Shown: piece after piece, positions 33,830 to 42,260 of the stretch | Numbering within the stretch: the first letter of the stretch is position 1 | How the letters are laid out: every line of letters begins with the position of its first letter | Source of the DNA: CAWUKT01 sp963923035 | Lineage (GTDB): Bacteria > Bacteroidota > Bacteroidia > J057 > JADKCL01 | Reading direction: 5' to 3' | Length of the DNA: 62,115 nucleotides | Assembly (NCBI GenBank): GCA_963923035.1 | Contig: CAWUKT010000037.1 | Span: forward strand, 1 to 62,115 | Made by a program: the position numbers and the translations under genes | Notes under the pieces: model-generated | What the model was told of the DNA's origin: nothing | Database searches by the model: none | Seen by the model: the letters and a program-made list of their open reading frames with translations, nothing else

Positions 33830-36800
33830 ATGCGCCGATTCGTTCCAATTTTTGTCCTGTTCTCGCTGCTCATTGGCCCGGTTTGGTCCCAAAATCCCGT
33901 TACCCACCCCAAGCGGGCGCCTTTTCAACTGGCTCCCGACCTGACCGCTTCGGATTATGTTCCGAACATAGTGGTGATGCGGGTAAAGGAACAATACCGT
34001 CCCTATTGCAGCCCGAATGCCATCTCGATCCCGGGTTTAGAGAAGTATTTTGAGGAATTGGGACAAGGAAAACTCCAGCGCTCATTTCCCCATACCCCTC
34101 CTCCTAGCGAACCCACGGACGAATTGGGCCGCAAAATGGTGGACCTGACCCTGGTATACGAACTTCAATACACCGAAAACCTCCCCATCGAAACAGCCGT
34201 CAATTCATTGCTCAATACGGGCGTTTTTGAATATGTCGAGCCGCTCTACATTTACCAGAGCCTATACGATCCTTCTGATCCTGATACGGCGGCCCAATAT
34301 TACCTTTCCCTGTTGCGGGCGCGGGATGCCTGGGACATCACAAAGGGCGATACCAACGTGGTGATCAGCGTAGTGGACAATGGAACGAGCTTTACCCATC
34401 CCGACCTGGCCACCGAATACGCCTACAATACCGGCGATCCCATCGACGGCATCGACAACGACGGAGATGGCTACGTCGACAATTACCGCGGTTGGGACAT
34501 GGGGGGCGATTATTGGCTTTCCCCCGGTGACAACGATCCTACCTGGGCCGGCAACCAACCCGGCGTCGACCACGGAATCATTGTGGCTGGCCCCGCCGTG
34601 GCGGCCACCGACAATGGATCGAATATTGCCAGTATCGGCTTCAATTGCCGTTTGCTGCCGGTCAAAGTGACCATTGACCTGAGCATCTTGATTTACCGCG
34701 GCTACCAGGGATTGGTCTATGCGGCGGATCATGGCGCCGACATCATCAACCTGAGCTGGGGCGGAACGGCCCGGAGCCGAATGGGCGAGGATGCGGTGAA
34801 TTATGCGGTGATCAACAAAGGAAAATTGGTGGTGGTGGCCGGTGGAAATACACCGGCCGACCTGCGCTTTATTCCCGCTACGTACCACCGGGCCATCGGC
34901 GTCGGTGGATCGGGTCCGAATGACGCCTTCTGGTACACGAATTCCGGATCCGGAACGACCTACAATTATCTGCTGGACATCACTGCCCCCAGCGAGAGTA
35001 TCACCTCCATCCGGCTCAACGCCGGAACATTTGCCGCTACGGGCACCTCGATGGGCGCGCCCATCGTAGCGGGTTCGGCTGGATTGGTCAAAGCCAATTC
35101 GCCTTCCCTCACCAATGAACAAGTCGGCCAACAGGTCCGGGTGACCGCCTTCCAAGGCATTTACGGCATGAATTCCGGCTTCTATGCCGAGAAAATGGGC
35201 CGCGGCCGGGTGGATACCTATGCTGCCCTGACCGATGTCTCTCCTTCTGTGCGCGTGCTGGACTATAACCTGAACGATCCCGACGATGGCGTGGTGGCCG
35301 GCGGCGATACCGTTGACCTCGAACTGCGACTCGTCAATTTTCTCGCCCCAGTGAACGACCTTCAGGTGACCGCATCGGTTCCGAACGTCAGTGCCAACAA
35401 CTTCCAGATTGTCCACGGCGACATTGGATTGGGGACCATGAATACCATGGATACCGCCAGCCTCCGGCTCGCTCCGTTCAGGATTCGGGTGGCACCGGGG
35501 ACTCCCGCCGGATACGTCGGCTATATCCGAATCGGTTACTCCGGCAATGGCTATTCGGATTACGAATACCTCCGGGTCCAGACGGACGACGATTATATCA
35601 ATCTCGATGAGAATCGGATTGAAATTTCCTTCACCGGCAGTGGCCGGTGGGGATATACCACTACCGGCCAGGGCCGGGGTTGGGTGGTCGATGGTGAATC
35701 CGGCCTGATGAACGACGCGGGTTTCGCCGTCGGAATCAGCCCTACGCAGGTGGTCGACAACTTCGAAAACCAGAACGGGACCTTCAACGGCCATTTCCAG
35801 AACCTCACTCCCATTGAGCGGAGGTCGCCTGGAATTTATGCCGATGCGGAGAGCAATACCGTGTACAACGACCAAAATGCCGGTTCCAATGCAGTTGGCA
35901 TTGAGGTGGAGCAAAACAACTATCAGTTTGAACTCGCTCCGGATGATAATTACATCATCCAGGAATATACCCTCCACAATCCGTCGGCGACGGATACCAT
36001 CAAGGGCGCCTACGCCGGTATGTATTTCGACATCGATGGCTACTGGTTCACCAACAATGTCAGCCAATACGACTCGGCTTCCCGCTGCATTTACAATTTC
36101 ACCGAGACCTGGACCAACCTTTGGAACATGGGTGTGGCCCTGTTGACGCCGGACAGCCTCCACGGCTATGCCTCTGACGTGGGCAACTTTGGATTTACCG
36201 CCGCCGAGAAATGGAATGCGCTGACCAGCCCCCCCAGCGCGGCCAATGTCAGTTTCGTAGACGTAGTTCAATTCGCCTCAGCCGGGCCTTTTGACATTGC
36301 GCCCGGGAGCAGTCATACCGTTGCATTTGCGATTGTTGCCGCGGACAGCATCCCCCACCTGCGGAATTCTGTCCAGCGCGCCCACGACAAGTACTGGTGC
36401 GTGATCCGGGGTGGAATGGCTCCCCAGGTCGACCTCGGACAAGACATGTTGTTGTGCGAGGGAGATACGATGCTGACGCTGGATGCAGGCAGTGGTTATT
36501 CATCTTACCTCTGGAGCAACGGCAGCCCTGCTGCCACGATGGACATCGACAGCTCGGGTACGTATTGGGTCAAGGTCACCGACGCCAATGGCTGTGAAGA
36601 CTACGACCAAATTCAGGTCACGATTGGAGATGGCATTGATGGTGGCTTCACCTGTGCGCCCGCCAATTTCTTTGTTGGCGACACGATCTCGTTCAGCGAT
36701 ACCACCGCGGTAGCGGTGGAATGGGGCTGGAACTTCGGAGATGGCTCCATCAATTGTCCGATTTACCCGAATGTCAACCACGCCTACAATGCTCCCGGCA

Positions 36801-37153
36801 CGTACGAAGTACAACTCTACGTCTCCAATGGAGTGTGTCGCGATACCATCCGTAAGACCCTGATGGTGGATACCATCGTGGGAATTGCTCTGGATCAGTT
36901 GGCTTCCAGTCTTGTCCTGGCTCCCAACCCCGCCGCTCATACGGTTCGTTATTCATTCTCCAATCCCACCCAAGGCCAGTACCAATTGACGGCATGGAAT
37001 CAGTTGGGGCAGATGGTGCGGGAAGAAAAAGGGGAAAAATGGAACCAGGAGCAAAATGGAGTCCTTGAAGTGGACCAATTGCCGCGGGGAATGTACTGGG
37101 TGAGAATGGAAATTGGCGAGGTGCGGGTCGCCAGAAAGCTGATCCTGAATTAA
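33830..37153 (+). CDS. Subtilisin-like S8 protease with PKD domain and T9SS tail (copy 2)
   Basis: An 1107-residue protein, paralogue of the preceding gene with the same layout. Signal peptide MRRFVPIFVLFSLLIGPVWS. Triad Asp183 (VVDNGTS), His248 (DHGIIVAG) and Ser407 (GTSMGAP). The shared insert DPIDGIDNDGDGY looks like a calcium-binding loop. The PKD repeat (WNFGDG) and the T9SS sorting tail (LAPNPAAHTVRYSF) follow. As in copy 1 the catalytic His is followed by Gly-Ile instead of Gly-Thr. An A/G-rich ribosome-binding site (AAAAGGA) precedes the ATG. Its last bases overlap the convergent small gene by 4 bp. Confidence 0.92.
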   Translation: MRRFVPIFVLFSLLIGPVWSQNPVTHPKRAPFQLAPDLTASDYVPNIVVMRVKEQYRPYCSPNAISIPGLEKYFEELGQGKLQRSFPHTPPPSEPTDELGRKMVDLTLVYELQYTENLPIETAVNSLLNTGVFEYVEPLYIYQSLYDPSDPDTAAQYYLSLLRARDAWDITKGDTNVVISVVDNGTSFTHPDLATEYAYNTGDPIDGIDNDGDGYVDNYRGWDMGGDYWLSPGDNDPTWAGNQPGVDHGIIVAGPAVAATDNGSNIASIGFNCRLLPVKVTIDLSILIYRGYQGLVYAADHGADIINLSWGGTARSRMGEDAVNYAVINKGKLVVVAGGNTPADLRFIPATYHRAIGVGGSGPNDAFWYTNSGSGTTYNYLLDITAPSESITSIRLNAGTFAATGTSMGAPIVAGSAGLVKANSPSLTNEQVGQQVRVTAFQGIYGMNSGFYAEKMGRGRVDTYAALTDVSPSVRVLDYNLNDPDDGVVAGGDTVDLELRLVNFLAPVNDLQVTASVPNVSANNFQIVHGDIGLGTMNTMDTASLRLAPFRIRVAPGTPAGYVGYIRIGYSGNGYSDYEYLRVQTDDDYINLDENRIEISFTGSGRWGYTTTGQGRGWVVDGESGLMNDAGFAVGISPTQVVDNFENQNGTFNGHFQNLTPIERRSPGIYADAESNTVYNDQNAGSNAVGIEVEQNNYQFELAPDDNYIIQEYTLHNPSATDTIKGAYAGMYFDIDGYWFTNNVSQYDSASRCIYNFTETWTNLWNMGVALLTPDSLHGYASDVGNFGFTAAEKWNALTSPPSAANVSFVDVVQFASAGPFDIAPGSSHTVAFAIVAADSIPHLRNSVQRAHDKYWCVIRGGMAPQVDLGQDMLLCEGDTMLTLDAGSGYSSYLWSNGSPAATMDIDSSGTYWVKVTDANGCEDYDQIQVTIGDGIDGGFTCAPANFFVGDTISFSDTTAVAVEWGWNFGDGSINCPIYPNVNHAYNAPGTYEVQLYVSNGVCRDTIRKTLMVDTIVGIALDQLASSLVLAPNPAAHTVRYSFSNPTQGQYQLTAWNQLGQMVREEKGEKWNQEQNGVLEVDQLPRGMYWVRMEIGEVRVARKLILN

Positions 37154-37446
37154 CTCCAGATTTCTACCGGGTCGGAAATGGCCATGATTTCACCATTCTC
37201 GCTGAGGCGGAGGGATTGCTTGTACCGAACCGGATCGTCTTCCTCCAGGTTACTGGAAGCGAGAAAATTCAATACATATTCGAATTCTACTTTTTGAAAT
37301 ACGCCCTTCCTCCCTTCCAGGCGGACCGGAGGCTGGATATTCAATTCCATGATGTCCATGTGGATGACTTCTGCATCCTGCCCCGAGGCCTCAACTTCGT
37401 GGAACTTGTGGATGACTTCGGTGACGATGGATTCGAGGTTTGACAT
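37150..37446 (-). CDS. Small conserved protein of unknown function
   Basis: A 98-residue protein (MSNLESIVTEVIHKFHEVEA; VRLEGRKGVFQKVEFEYVLN). An N-terminal helix is followed by strands; no signal peptide. It lies downstream of pnp on the same strand, behind a terminator, and overlaps the convergent protease by 4 bp. I do not recognise the family. Confidence 0.6.
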   Translation of the reverse strand: MSNLESIVTEVIHKFHEVEASGQDAEVIHMDIMELNIQPPVRLEGRKGVFQKVEFEYVLNFLASSNLEEDDPVRYKQSLRLSENGEIMAISDPVEIWS

Positions 37447-37462
37447 GCTGCGAAATTAAATG

Positions 37463-37485
37463 AAAAAAAGGAACCCGAGGGCTCC
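37463..37485 (-). terminator. Terminator of rpsO-pnp
   Basis: On the minus strand a 7-bp stem (37485-37479 with 37476-37470, one G-T pair) is followed by seven T residues, 28 bases beyond the pnp stop. Confidence 0.75.
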
Positions 37486-37512
37486 CTTTCACTATTTTCA
37501 TTCAATGTATTG

Positions 37513-39789
37513 TCATTCGTCATCGCGACGATGGGGGCGCTTACGGCCACCGCCACCGCGGCGTCCGTCTCCACCTCTGCCGCCGCCACCGCGACGATCA
37601 CCACCGCGACCGCCGTCACGACGGCCACCACCGCCTCCGCGACCTCCGCGGGGACGCTCTTCCCAGCCTTCCGGCTTGGGAAGCAGGACACGATGGCTCA
37701 AACGGAACTTGCCCGTTTTCTCATCGATGCCGATCAGTTTGATCTGAACCTTGTCTCCTACCTCAAAGACGCCGTCCATGCTCGGCAGACGCTCGTAAGA
37801 GATTTCGGAGATGTGGAGCAGACCTTCCCGGCCGGGCATGAACTCGACGAATGCGCCGAAGTCCTTGATGCTCTTGACCGTGGAATCGTAAACCGCACCG
37901 ATTTCCGGCTCGGCAATGATGTCCTTCACCATCTTCTTGGCCGCTTCCAATGCCTCCAAATCGTTGGAGTAAATGGTCACAATGCCTTTGTTGTCGACCT
38001 CTTCGAGGCTGATGGTGGTATTGGTAGACCGCTGGATTTCCTGGACAATCTTTCCACCCGGGCCAATGACCGCACCAATCATGTCGGTCTTGATCTCGAT
38101 GGATTCGATCCGCGGCGCGTACTTGGACAGTTCGGTGCGCGGCTCGGAGAGCACTTCCAGCATCTTGTTCAGGATGTGGGTACGGCCGGGACGGCTTTGC
38201 TCGAGGGCATTCTTGAGGATCTCGTAGCTGAGGCCACGAATCTTGATGTCCATCTGGCAAGCAGTCAGGCCTTCAGTGGTACCAGCCACTTTGAAGTCCA
38301 TGTCACCGATGAAGTCTTCGTCACCGAGAATGTCACTGAGAACAGCGAATTCGCCGGTTTCTTTGTCGGTGATCAAACCCATGGCGATACCGGAGACAGG
38401 AGCCTTGATCGGCACAGCTGCGTCCATCAGCGCGAGACAGCCACCACAGACGGAAGCCATCGAGCTGGAACCATTGGATTCGAGAATATCGGATACGACC
38501 CGGACGGTGTATTCGTAATCGTCGGGCATGACTTTCTTGAGGGCGCGCTCGGCCAGGTTACCGTGACCAATTTCACGACGACCAGGTCCACGGAGGAAGC
38601 GGGCTTCACCGGTGGAGAAGGGCGGGAAATTGTAGTGGAGGAGGAAGCGCTTCTTGCCTTCAACCGTCGCACTGTCGATGGTCTGCTCGTCGAGTTTGGT
38701 ACCCAAGGTCGTGGTACACAAGCTCTGGGTCTCACCGCGGGTGAAGACAGCAGAACCGTGGGCGCGGGGCAGGTAGCTGGTTTCGCTCCAGATCGGGCGA
38801 ACGTCTTCGGTCTTACGACCGTCGAGGCGCAAACCTTCTTGCAGAACCTTGCTGCGAACGAGGTGCTTTTGCACGTCTTTGCAGACCATTTTGGTCCACT
38901 TGCTGACCTGCTCGATCTCGTCGCCATCTTCCAGGCCTTCGGTCATCTTTTCGACGGCCTCGTCGACGACAGTGCGGTAGCGATCGGAACGCTCGCCCTT
39001 AGGAAGGACGCCATCTACGATGGCTTTGATCGGCTCGGTAACCAACGCGGTGACCTTCGTCGTGATGTCTTCATCGACTTCGTAGGTCTCGTATTCGCGG
39101 GGTTCTTTGCCGACCGCTTCCCGGATTTCCAGCTGCAATTGGTTCAACTGCTTACAAGCCTCGTGGGCCGCAATCATACCATTCAGCAGGTCTTCCTCAG
39201 AGCATTCATCCATTTCACCCTCTACCATCACGATAGAGTCCATGGTACAAGCGACCATGATGTCCATGTCACAGCCCTCGGCCATCTCGGAGACGGTCGG
39301 GTTGATGATGAACTCTCCATTCTTCCGACCTACGCGCACTTCAGCGACCGGATCGGGGAAAGGAAGGTCAGACGCCATGATGGCACAGGATGCAGCAAAA
39401 CAAGCCAATGCGTCGGCTTGCTCTTCTTTATCAGAGGAGATCATCTGGATGATGACCTGTACTTCAGCGTGGTAATCCTTCGGGAACAGCGGACGCAGGG
39501 CCCGGTCCACCAGGCGGGAGGTCAAGATTTCATGTTCTCCCAATCTGCCTTCGCGCTTGAAAAAGCCTCCCGGTATTTTACCAGTTGATGCAAATTTTTC
39601 CAGATAGTCAACAGAGAGGGGAAGAAAATCGACGTCCTTAGTTTCTTTGGGGGATACAACGGTTGCGAGAAGCATGGTGTCTCCGCAACGTATCACCGCA
39701 GCTCCGTCGGCCTGTCGTGCCAGGCGACCCAATTCAACGGAAATTTCTCTTCCATTGGAGAGGGTTACGGATTTCTTAATGTGATCCAT
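37513..39789 (-). CDS. pnp: Polyribonucleotide nucleotidyltransferase (PNPase)
   Basis: A 758-residue 3'-5' phosphorolytic exoribonuclease of mRNA turnover. Two RNase PH domains are visible (GDTMLLATVVSP; GSAVFTRGETQSLCTTTLGT), with the active-site region PPFSTGEARFLRGPGRREIG. A KH domain (GAVIGPGGKIVQEIQRST) and an S1 domain (VYDSTVKSIKDFGAFVEFMP) follow. The last ~45 residues are an Arg/Gly-rich tail (RGGRGGGGGRRDGGRGG), longer than in E. coli and likely to bind RNA. Start ATG at 39789. It lies 47 bp downstream of rpsO, the classic rpsO-pnp order. Confidence 0.97.
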   Translation of the reverse strand: MDHIKKSVTLSNGREISVELGRLARQADGAAVIRCGDTMLLATVVSPKETKDVDFLPLSVDYLEKFASTGKIPGGFFKREGRLGEHEILTSRLVDRALRPLFPKDYHAEVQVIIQMISSDKEEQADALACFAASCAIMASDLPFPDPVAEVRVGRKNGEFIINPTVSEMAEGCDMDIMVACTMDSIVMVEGEMDECSEEDLLNGMIAAHEACKQLNQLQLEIREAVGKEPREYETYEVDEDITTKVTALVTEPIKAIVDGVLPKGERSDRYRTVVDEAVEKMTEGLEDGDEIEQVSKWTKMVCKDVQKHLVRSKVLQEGLRLDGRKTEDVRPIWSETSYLPRAHGSAVFTRGETQSLCTTTLGTKLDEQTIDSATVEGKKRFLLHYNFPPFSTGEARFLRGPGRREIGHGNLAERALKKVMPDDYEYTVRVVSDILESNGSSSMASVCGGCLALMDAAVPIKAPVSGIAMGLITDKETGEFAVLSDILGDEDFIGDMDFKVAGTTEGLTACQMDIKIRGLSYEILKNALEQSRPGRTHILNKMLEVLSEPRTELSKYAPRIESIEIKTDMIGAVIGPGGKIVQEIQRSTNTTISLEEVDNKGIVTIYSNDLEALEAAKKMVKDIIAEPEIGAVYDSTVKSIKDFGAFVEFMPGREGLLHISEISYERLPSMDGVFEVGDKVQIKLIGIDEKTGKFRLSHRVLLPKPEGWEERPRGGRGGGGGRRDGGRGGDRRGGGGRGGDGRRGGGGRKRPHRRDDE

Positions 39790-39836
39790 TTATATACAAT
39801 TAAACGGGAGGAAAGGTGTAAAAAGAGAATTGGGAA

Positions 39837-40112
39837 TTACTTCCGAATTCCCAATTCTTTGATGATTGCGCGATAGCGCTCGATGTCCGTTTTCATCAGG
39901 TAGTTGAGGAGTCGACGGCGCTTACCGACGAGTCTCAGGAGTCCTTTCCGGGTAGCAACGTCCTTTTTGTTTTTCTTCAGATGCTCCGTCAGGTGGTTAA
40001 TCCGGTAAGAAAACAGTGCAATCTGTGCTTCCGGAGAACCAGTGTCTGTTTCGTTTCTTTCGCGGCTGTACCGTTTAAAGATCTCTTTTTTTACTTCAGT
40101 GTTGAGGTACAT
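39837..40112 (-). CDS. rpsO: 30S ribosomal protein S15
   Basis: A 91-residue protein. The conserved core DTGSPEAQIALFSYRINHLT, then HLKKNKKDVATRKGLLRLVG and KRRRLLNYL, is diagnostic. It is an early-assembly 16S rRNA-binding protein. First gene of the rpsO-pnp operon. Confidence 0.97.
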   Translation of the reverse strand: MYLNTEVKKEIFKRYSRERNETDTGSPEAQIALFSYRINHLTEHLKKNKKDVATRKGLLRLVGKRRRLLNYLMKTDIERYRAIIKELGIRK

Positions 40113-40153
40113 ACTTCTAATGAGATTCGTGACTTATCTTTTATTTCAGTTCG

Positions 40154-40161
40154 CAAATATA
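40154..40161 (-). promoter_or_regulatory. -7 box of the rpsO-pnp promoter
   Basis: Minus strand TATATTTG, followed by CG, 42 bases before the rpsO ATG. It matches TAnnTTTG, but no TTTG is found at the -33 spacing. Confidence 0.6.
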
Positions 40162-40250
40162 GCGGTTCAGTAGGGTATTTCCTAAAAAATATCTTGGCTA
40201 AATTCCTTGAAATGATGGAATTGGTTCTTTCCCCAACCCTACTCTTTACC

Positions 40251-41222
40251 TTATCCATTTGCCCCGTAAACCCATTTCTCCAGCGAGTACCGAACCGTAG
40301 ATTGCAGGCTGCTCCAAAAGTAGCGTCCGGTCTCCACCGCCATAGAAGGCTCCATGTAACAATTGACCACACAGCCCTGACAACCCGGCAACCTTCCCTC
40401 TTGCTCGATCATCGCTTGGGCTTCCGTACTTTGGTAGACCTCCGCCAACCGCCCTTCAATCGGAAGTTCCTTCACACCCAAATGATAGCACGGCAGAACC
40501 AATTTGTTCTCGGGAGAAATCACCACGGTACTGCTGCCCGCCCGGCAAAGGGGCCGGTCGATCTGGTTGCCCCCGCCTTCCCGCAAGTCCAAAAAGGCCT
40601 TGTTCAGGTAAATCCCCGGCTTAGACGTCCACTTGCGCAGCCATTTCAAATCGGAAGCCGACAAGGTCTCCCCCACATCGTTATAGGAAAAAATGGGATT
40701 GAGAATCACCAGAAGTCCTTTTTCCTCCGCATACTCCCGGTACAATTCAGGCAGCTCCTTCAGATTATCGGGCGTAACCGTAAACAGGATATCCGGTCGC
40801 TCTCCCCATTCCCACGCCAATTCGATGCTGCGTTGGAGGTGACCAAAACAGTCGACCTTCCGGGAAGCATTGTGTTGGGCTTCGTGGATGGAATCGAGGG
40901 AAAAATGGAGCATGTCCACCAGGCCGCGCAACCGCTCTCCGTACTTTGGATAGAGGAGAGTATTCGTGGTGACGGTGGTGATGAGCCCGAATTGCTTGGC
41001 TAATAACAGGAAATCGGCCAGTTCCCGGTGGAGGAGCGGTTCTCCCCCGGTAAAGTCGATGACTTTCACCTTCAACTTGCGCAAGTCCCGTAGATTTTCC
41101 TCCACTTGTTGCCGCGTGACATAGGGAGAGGGCTTTTCCCAAATGTCGCAGAAGTCACAAGCCGCATTGCAGCGGTAGGTGACGTAGTAGTTGCACAGGA
41201 CCGGGTGGTGAAACAATCTCAT
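40251..41222 (-). CDS. Radical SAM protein
   Basis: A 323-residue protein. The iron-sulfur motif CNAACDFC (CxxxCxxC, about residues 18-25) and VIDFTGGEPLLHREL identify a radical SAM enzyme. The C-terminal region has extra cysteines (RPLCRAG; LVLPCYHLG; PGCQGCVVNCYMEPS), which could bind an auxiliary cluster as in SPASM/HpnH-like proteins. It cleaves S-adenosylmethionine to form a radical; the substrate is not predictable. It is separated from accD by a hairpin, so probably transcribed separately. Confidence 0.85.
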   Translation of the reverse strand: MRLFHHPVLCNYYVTYRCNAACDFCDIWEKPSPYVTRQQVEENLRDLRKLKVKVIDFTGGEPLLHRELADFLLLAKQFGLITTVTTNTLLYPKYGERLRGLVDMLHFSLDSIHEAQHNASRKVDCFGHLQRSIELAWEWGERPDILFTVTPDNLKELPELYREYAEEKGLLVILNPIFSYNDVGETLSASDLKWLRKWTSKPGIYLNKAFLDLREGGGNQIDRPLCRAGSSTVVISPENKLVLPCYHLGVKELPIEGRLAEVYQSTEAQAMIEQEGRLPGCQGCVVNCYMEPSMAVETGRYFWSSLQSTVRYSLEKWVYGANG

Positions 41223-41240
41223 GGGTTCACAAAAGTCGAA

Positions 41241-41275
41241 GCCCCAAGATAACAGATTGAACGTTATCCCGGGGC
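41241..41275 (-). terminator. Hairpin between accD and the radical SAM gene
   Basis: A 13-base arm at 41241-41253 and its complement at 41263-41275, with two internal mismatches and a 9-nt loop, 26 bp beyond the accD stop. No T-run; the terminator role is tentative. Confidence 0.5.
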
Positions 41276-41300
41276 CGATATGCTGTTCATCGCACCTTGC

Positions 41301-42149
41301 TTATTGCATGTGGCGGATGGATTGGATGAGCTTTTCGCGGAGTTGCTTCCGGTGGACGATGAAATCGAGGAAGCCGTGCTCCAGGAGAAATTCGGAGCGC
41401 TGGAAGCCCTTGGGCAGGTCTTTGCCGATGGTTTCTTTGATGACCCGGGGGCCGGCGAAGCCGATCAGGGCATCCGGCTCGGCAATGTTCAGGTCGCCGA
41501 GCATGGCAAAACTGGCGGTGACACCGCCGGTCGTCGGATCGGTCAACAACGAGATGAAGGGAATCTTCGCTTTACTCAGCAAGCCCAACTTGGCACTTAC
41601 TTTGGCCATCTGCATCAGGGACAGGGCGCCTTCCATCATCCGGGCACCGCCGCTCTTCGAGATGATCAGGAAGGGCAACTTGTGCTCGAGGCAGTAGTCG
41701 GCGGCCCGGGAAAGTCGCTCTCCCATCACCGAGCCCATACTTCCACCAATGAAGCGGAAGTCCATGCAAGCCACTACGAGGCGAACGCCTCCCATGGTCC
41801 CGTCTACGACCCGGATCGCTTCTTCCAGTCCCGATTTCTCTTTGGCGGCTTCCACCCGATCGGGATAAGCCTTGGTATCCTCAAATTCCAGGGGATCGGC
41901 CGGTTTCAGCTCGGTGAAGAGCTCTTCGCCGACATCGTCGTCTTCCTGAAACAGGATATTGAAGTATTTCTCACTGCCGACCCGCCAGTGGTGACCACAA
42001 TTGGTGCAGGTATAGGCATTTTCTTTGAGTTCACGATAATTTGTGATGGATTTACAAGCCGGACACTTGGACCACATCCCATCCGGGGCTTCGGTCTTAT
42101 CTTCTGTCCGGGTTATAATACCGTCTTTGACACGTTTAAACCAACTCAT
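41301..42149 (-). CDS. accD: Acetyl-CoA carboxylase carboxyltransferase subunit beta
   Basis: A 282-residue protein. The N-terminal zinc ribbon CPAC plus CTNCGHHW (about residues 29-53) is followed by the crotonase-like carboxyltransferase core (RVVDGTMGGVRLVVACMDFR; GGSMGSVMGERLSRAADYCL; ISKSGGARMMEGALSLMQMA; PTTGGVTASFAMLGDLNIAE). With AccA it moves CO2 from carboxybiotin to acetyl-CoA, the first step of fatty-acid synthesis. accA is not in the window. Length is normal. Confidence 0.96.
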   Translation of the reverse strand: MSWFKRVKDGIITRTEDKTEAPDGMWSKCPACKSITNYRELKENAYTCTNCGHHWRVGSEKYFNILFQEDDDVGEELFTELKPADPLEFEDTKAYPDRVEAAKEKSGLEEAIRVVDGTMGGVRLVVACMDFRFIGGSMGSVMGERLSRAADYCLEHKLPFLIISKSGGARMMEGALSLMQMAKVSAKLGLLSKAKIPFISLLTDPTTGGVTASFAMLGDLNIAEPDALIGFAGPRVIKETIGKDLPKGFQRSEFLLEHGFLDFIVHRKQLREKLIQSIRHMQ

Positions 42150-42260
42150 ACTTTTTGATTTTCCAGTCTTAAACCAAATTAACCAAGACCAACTAAAAAT
42201 CCAGTAAGCGATTCGATTTTCCCGAACCTTCTGTAATTGGTACTACCCTTTTCCGGTGTT

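Noticed and set aside
34262..36271. 669-codon minus-strand frame over the second S8 protease
   Set aside because: No family motif; the plus strand carries the triad and sorting tail.
37510..39588. 692-codon plus-strand frame over pnp
   Set aside because: Antisense shadow caused by GC-rich codon use; pnp is unambiguous.
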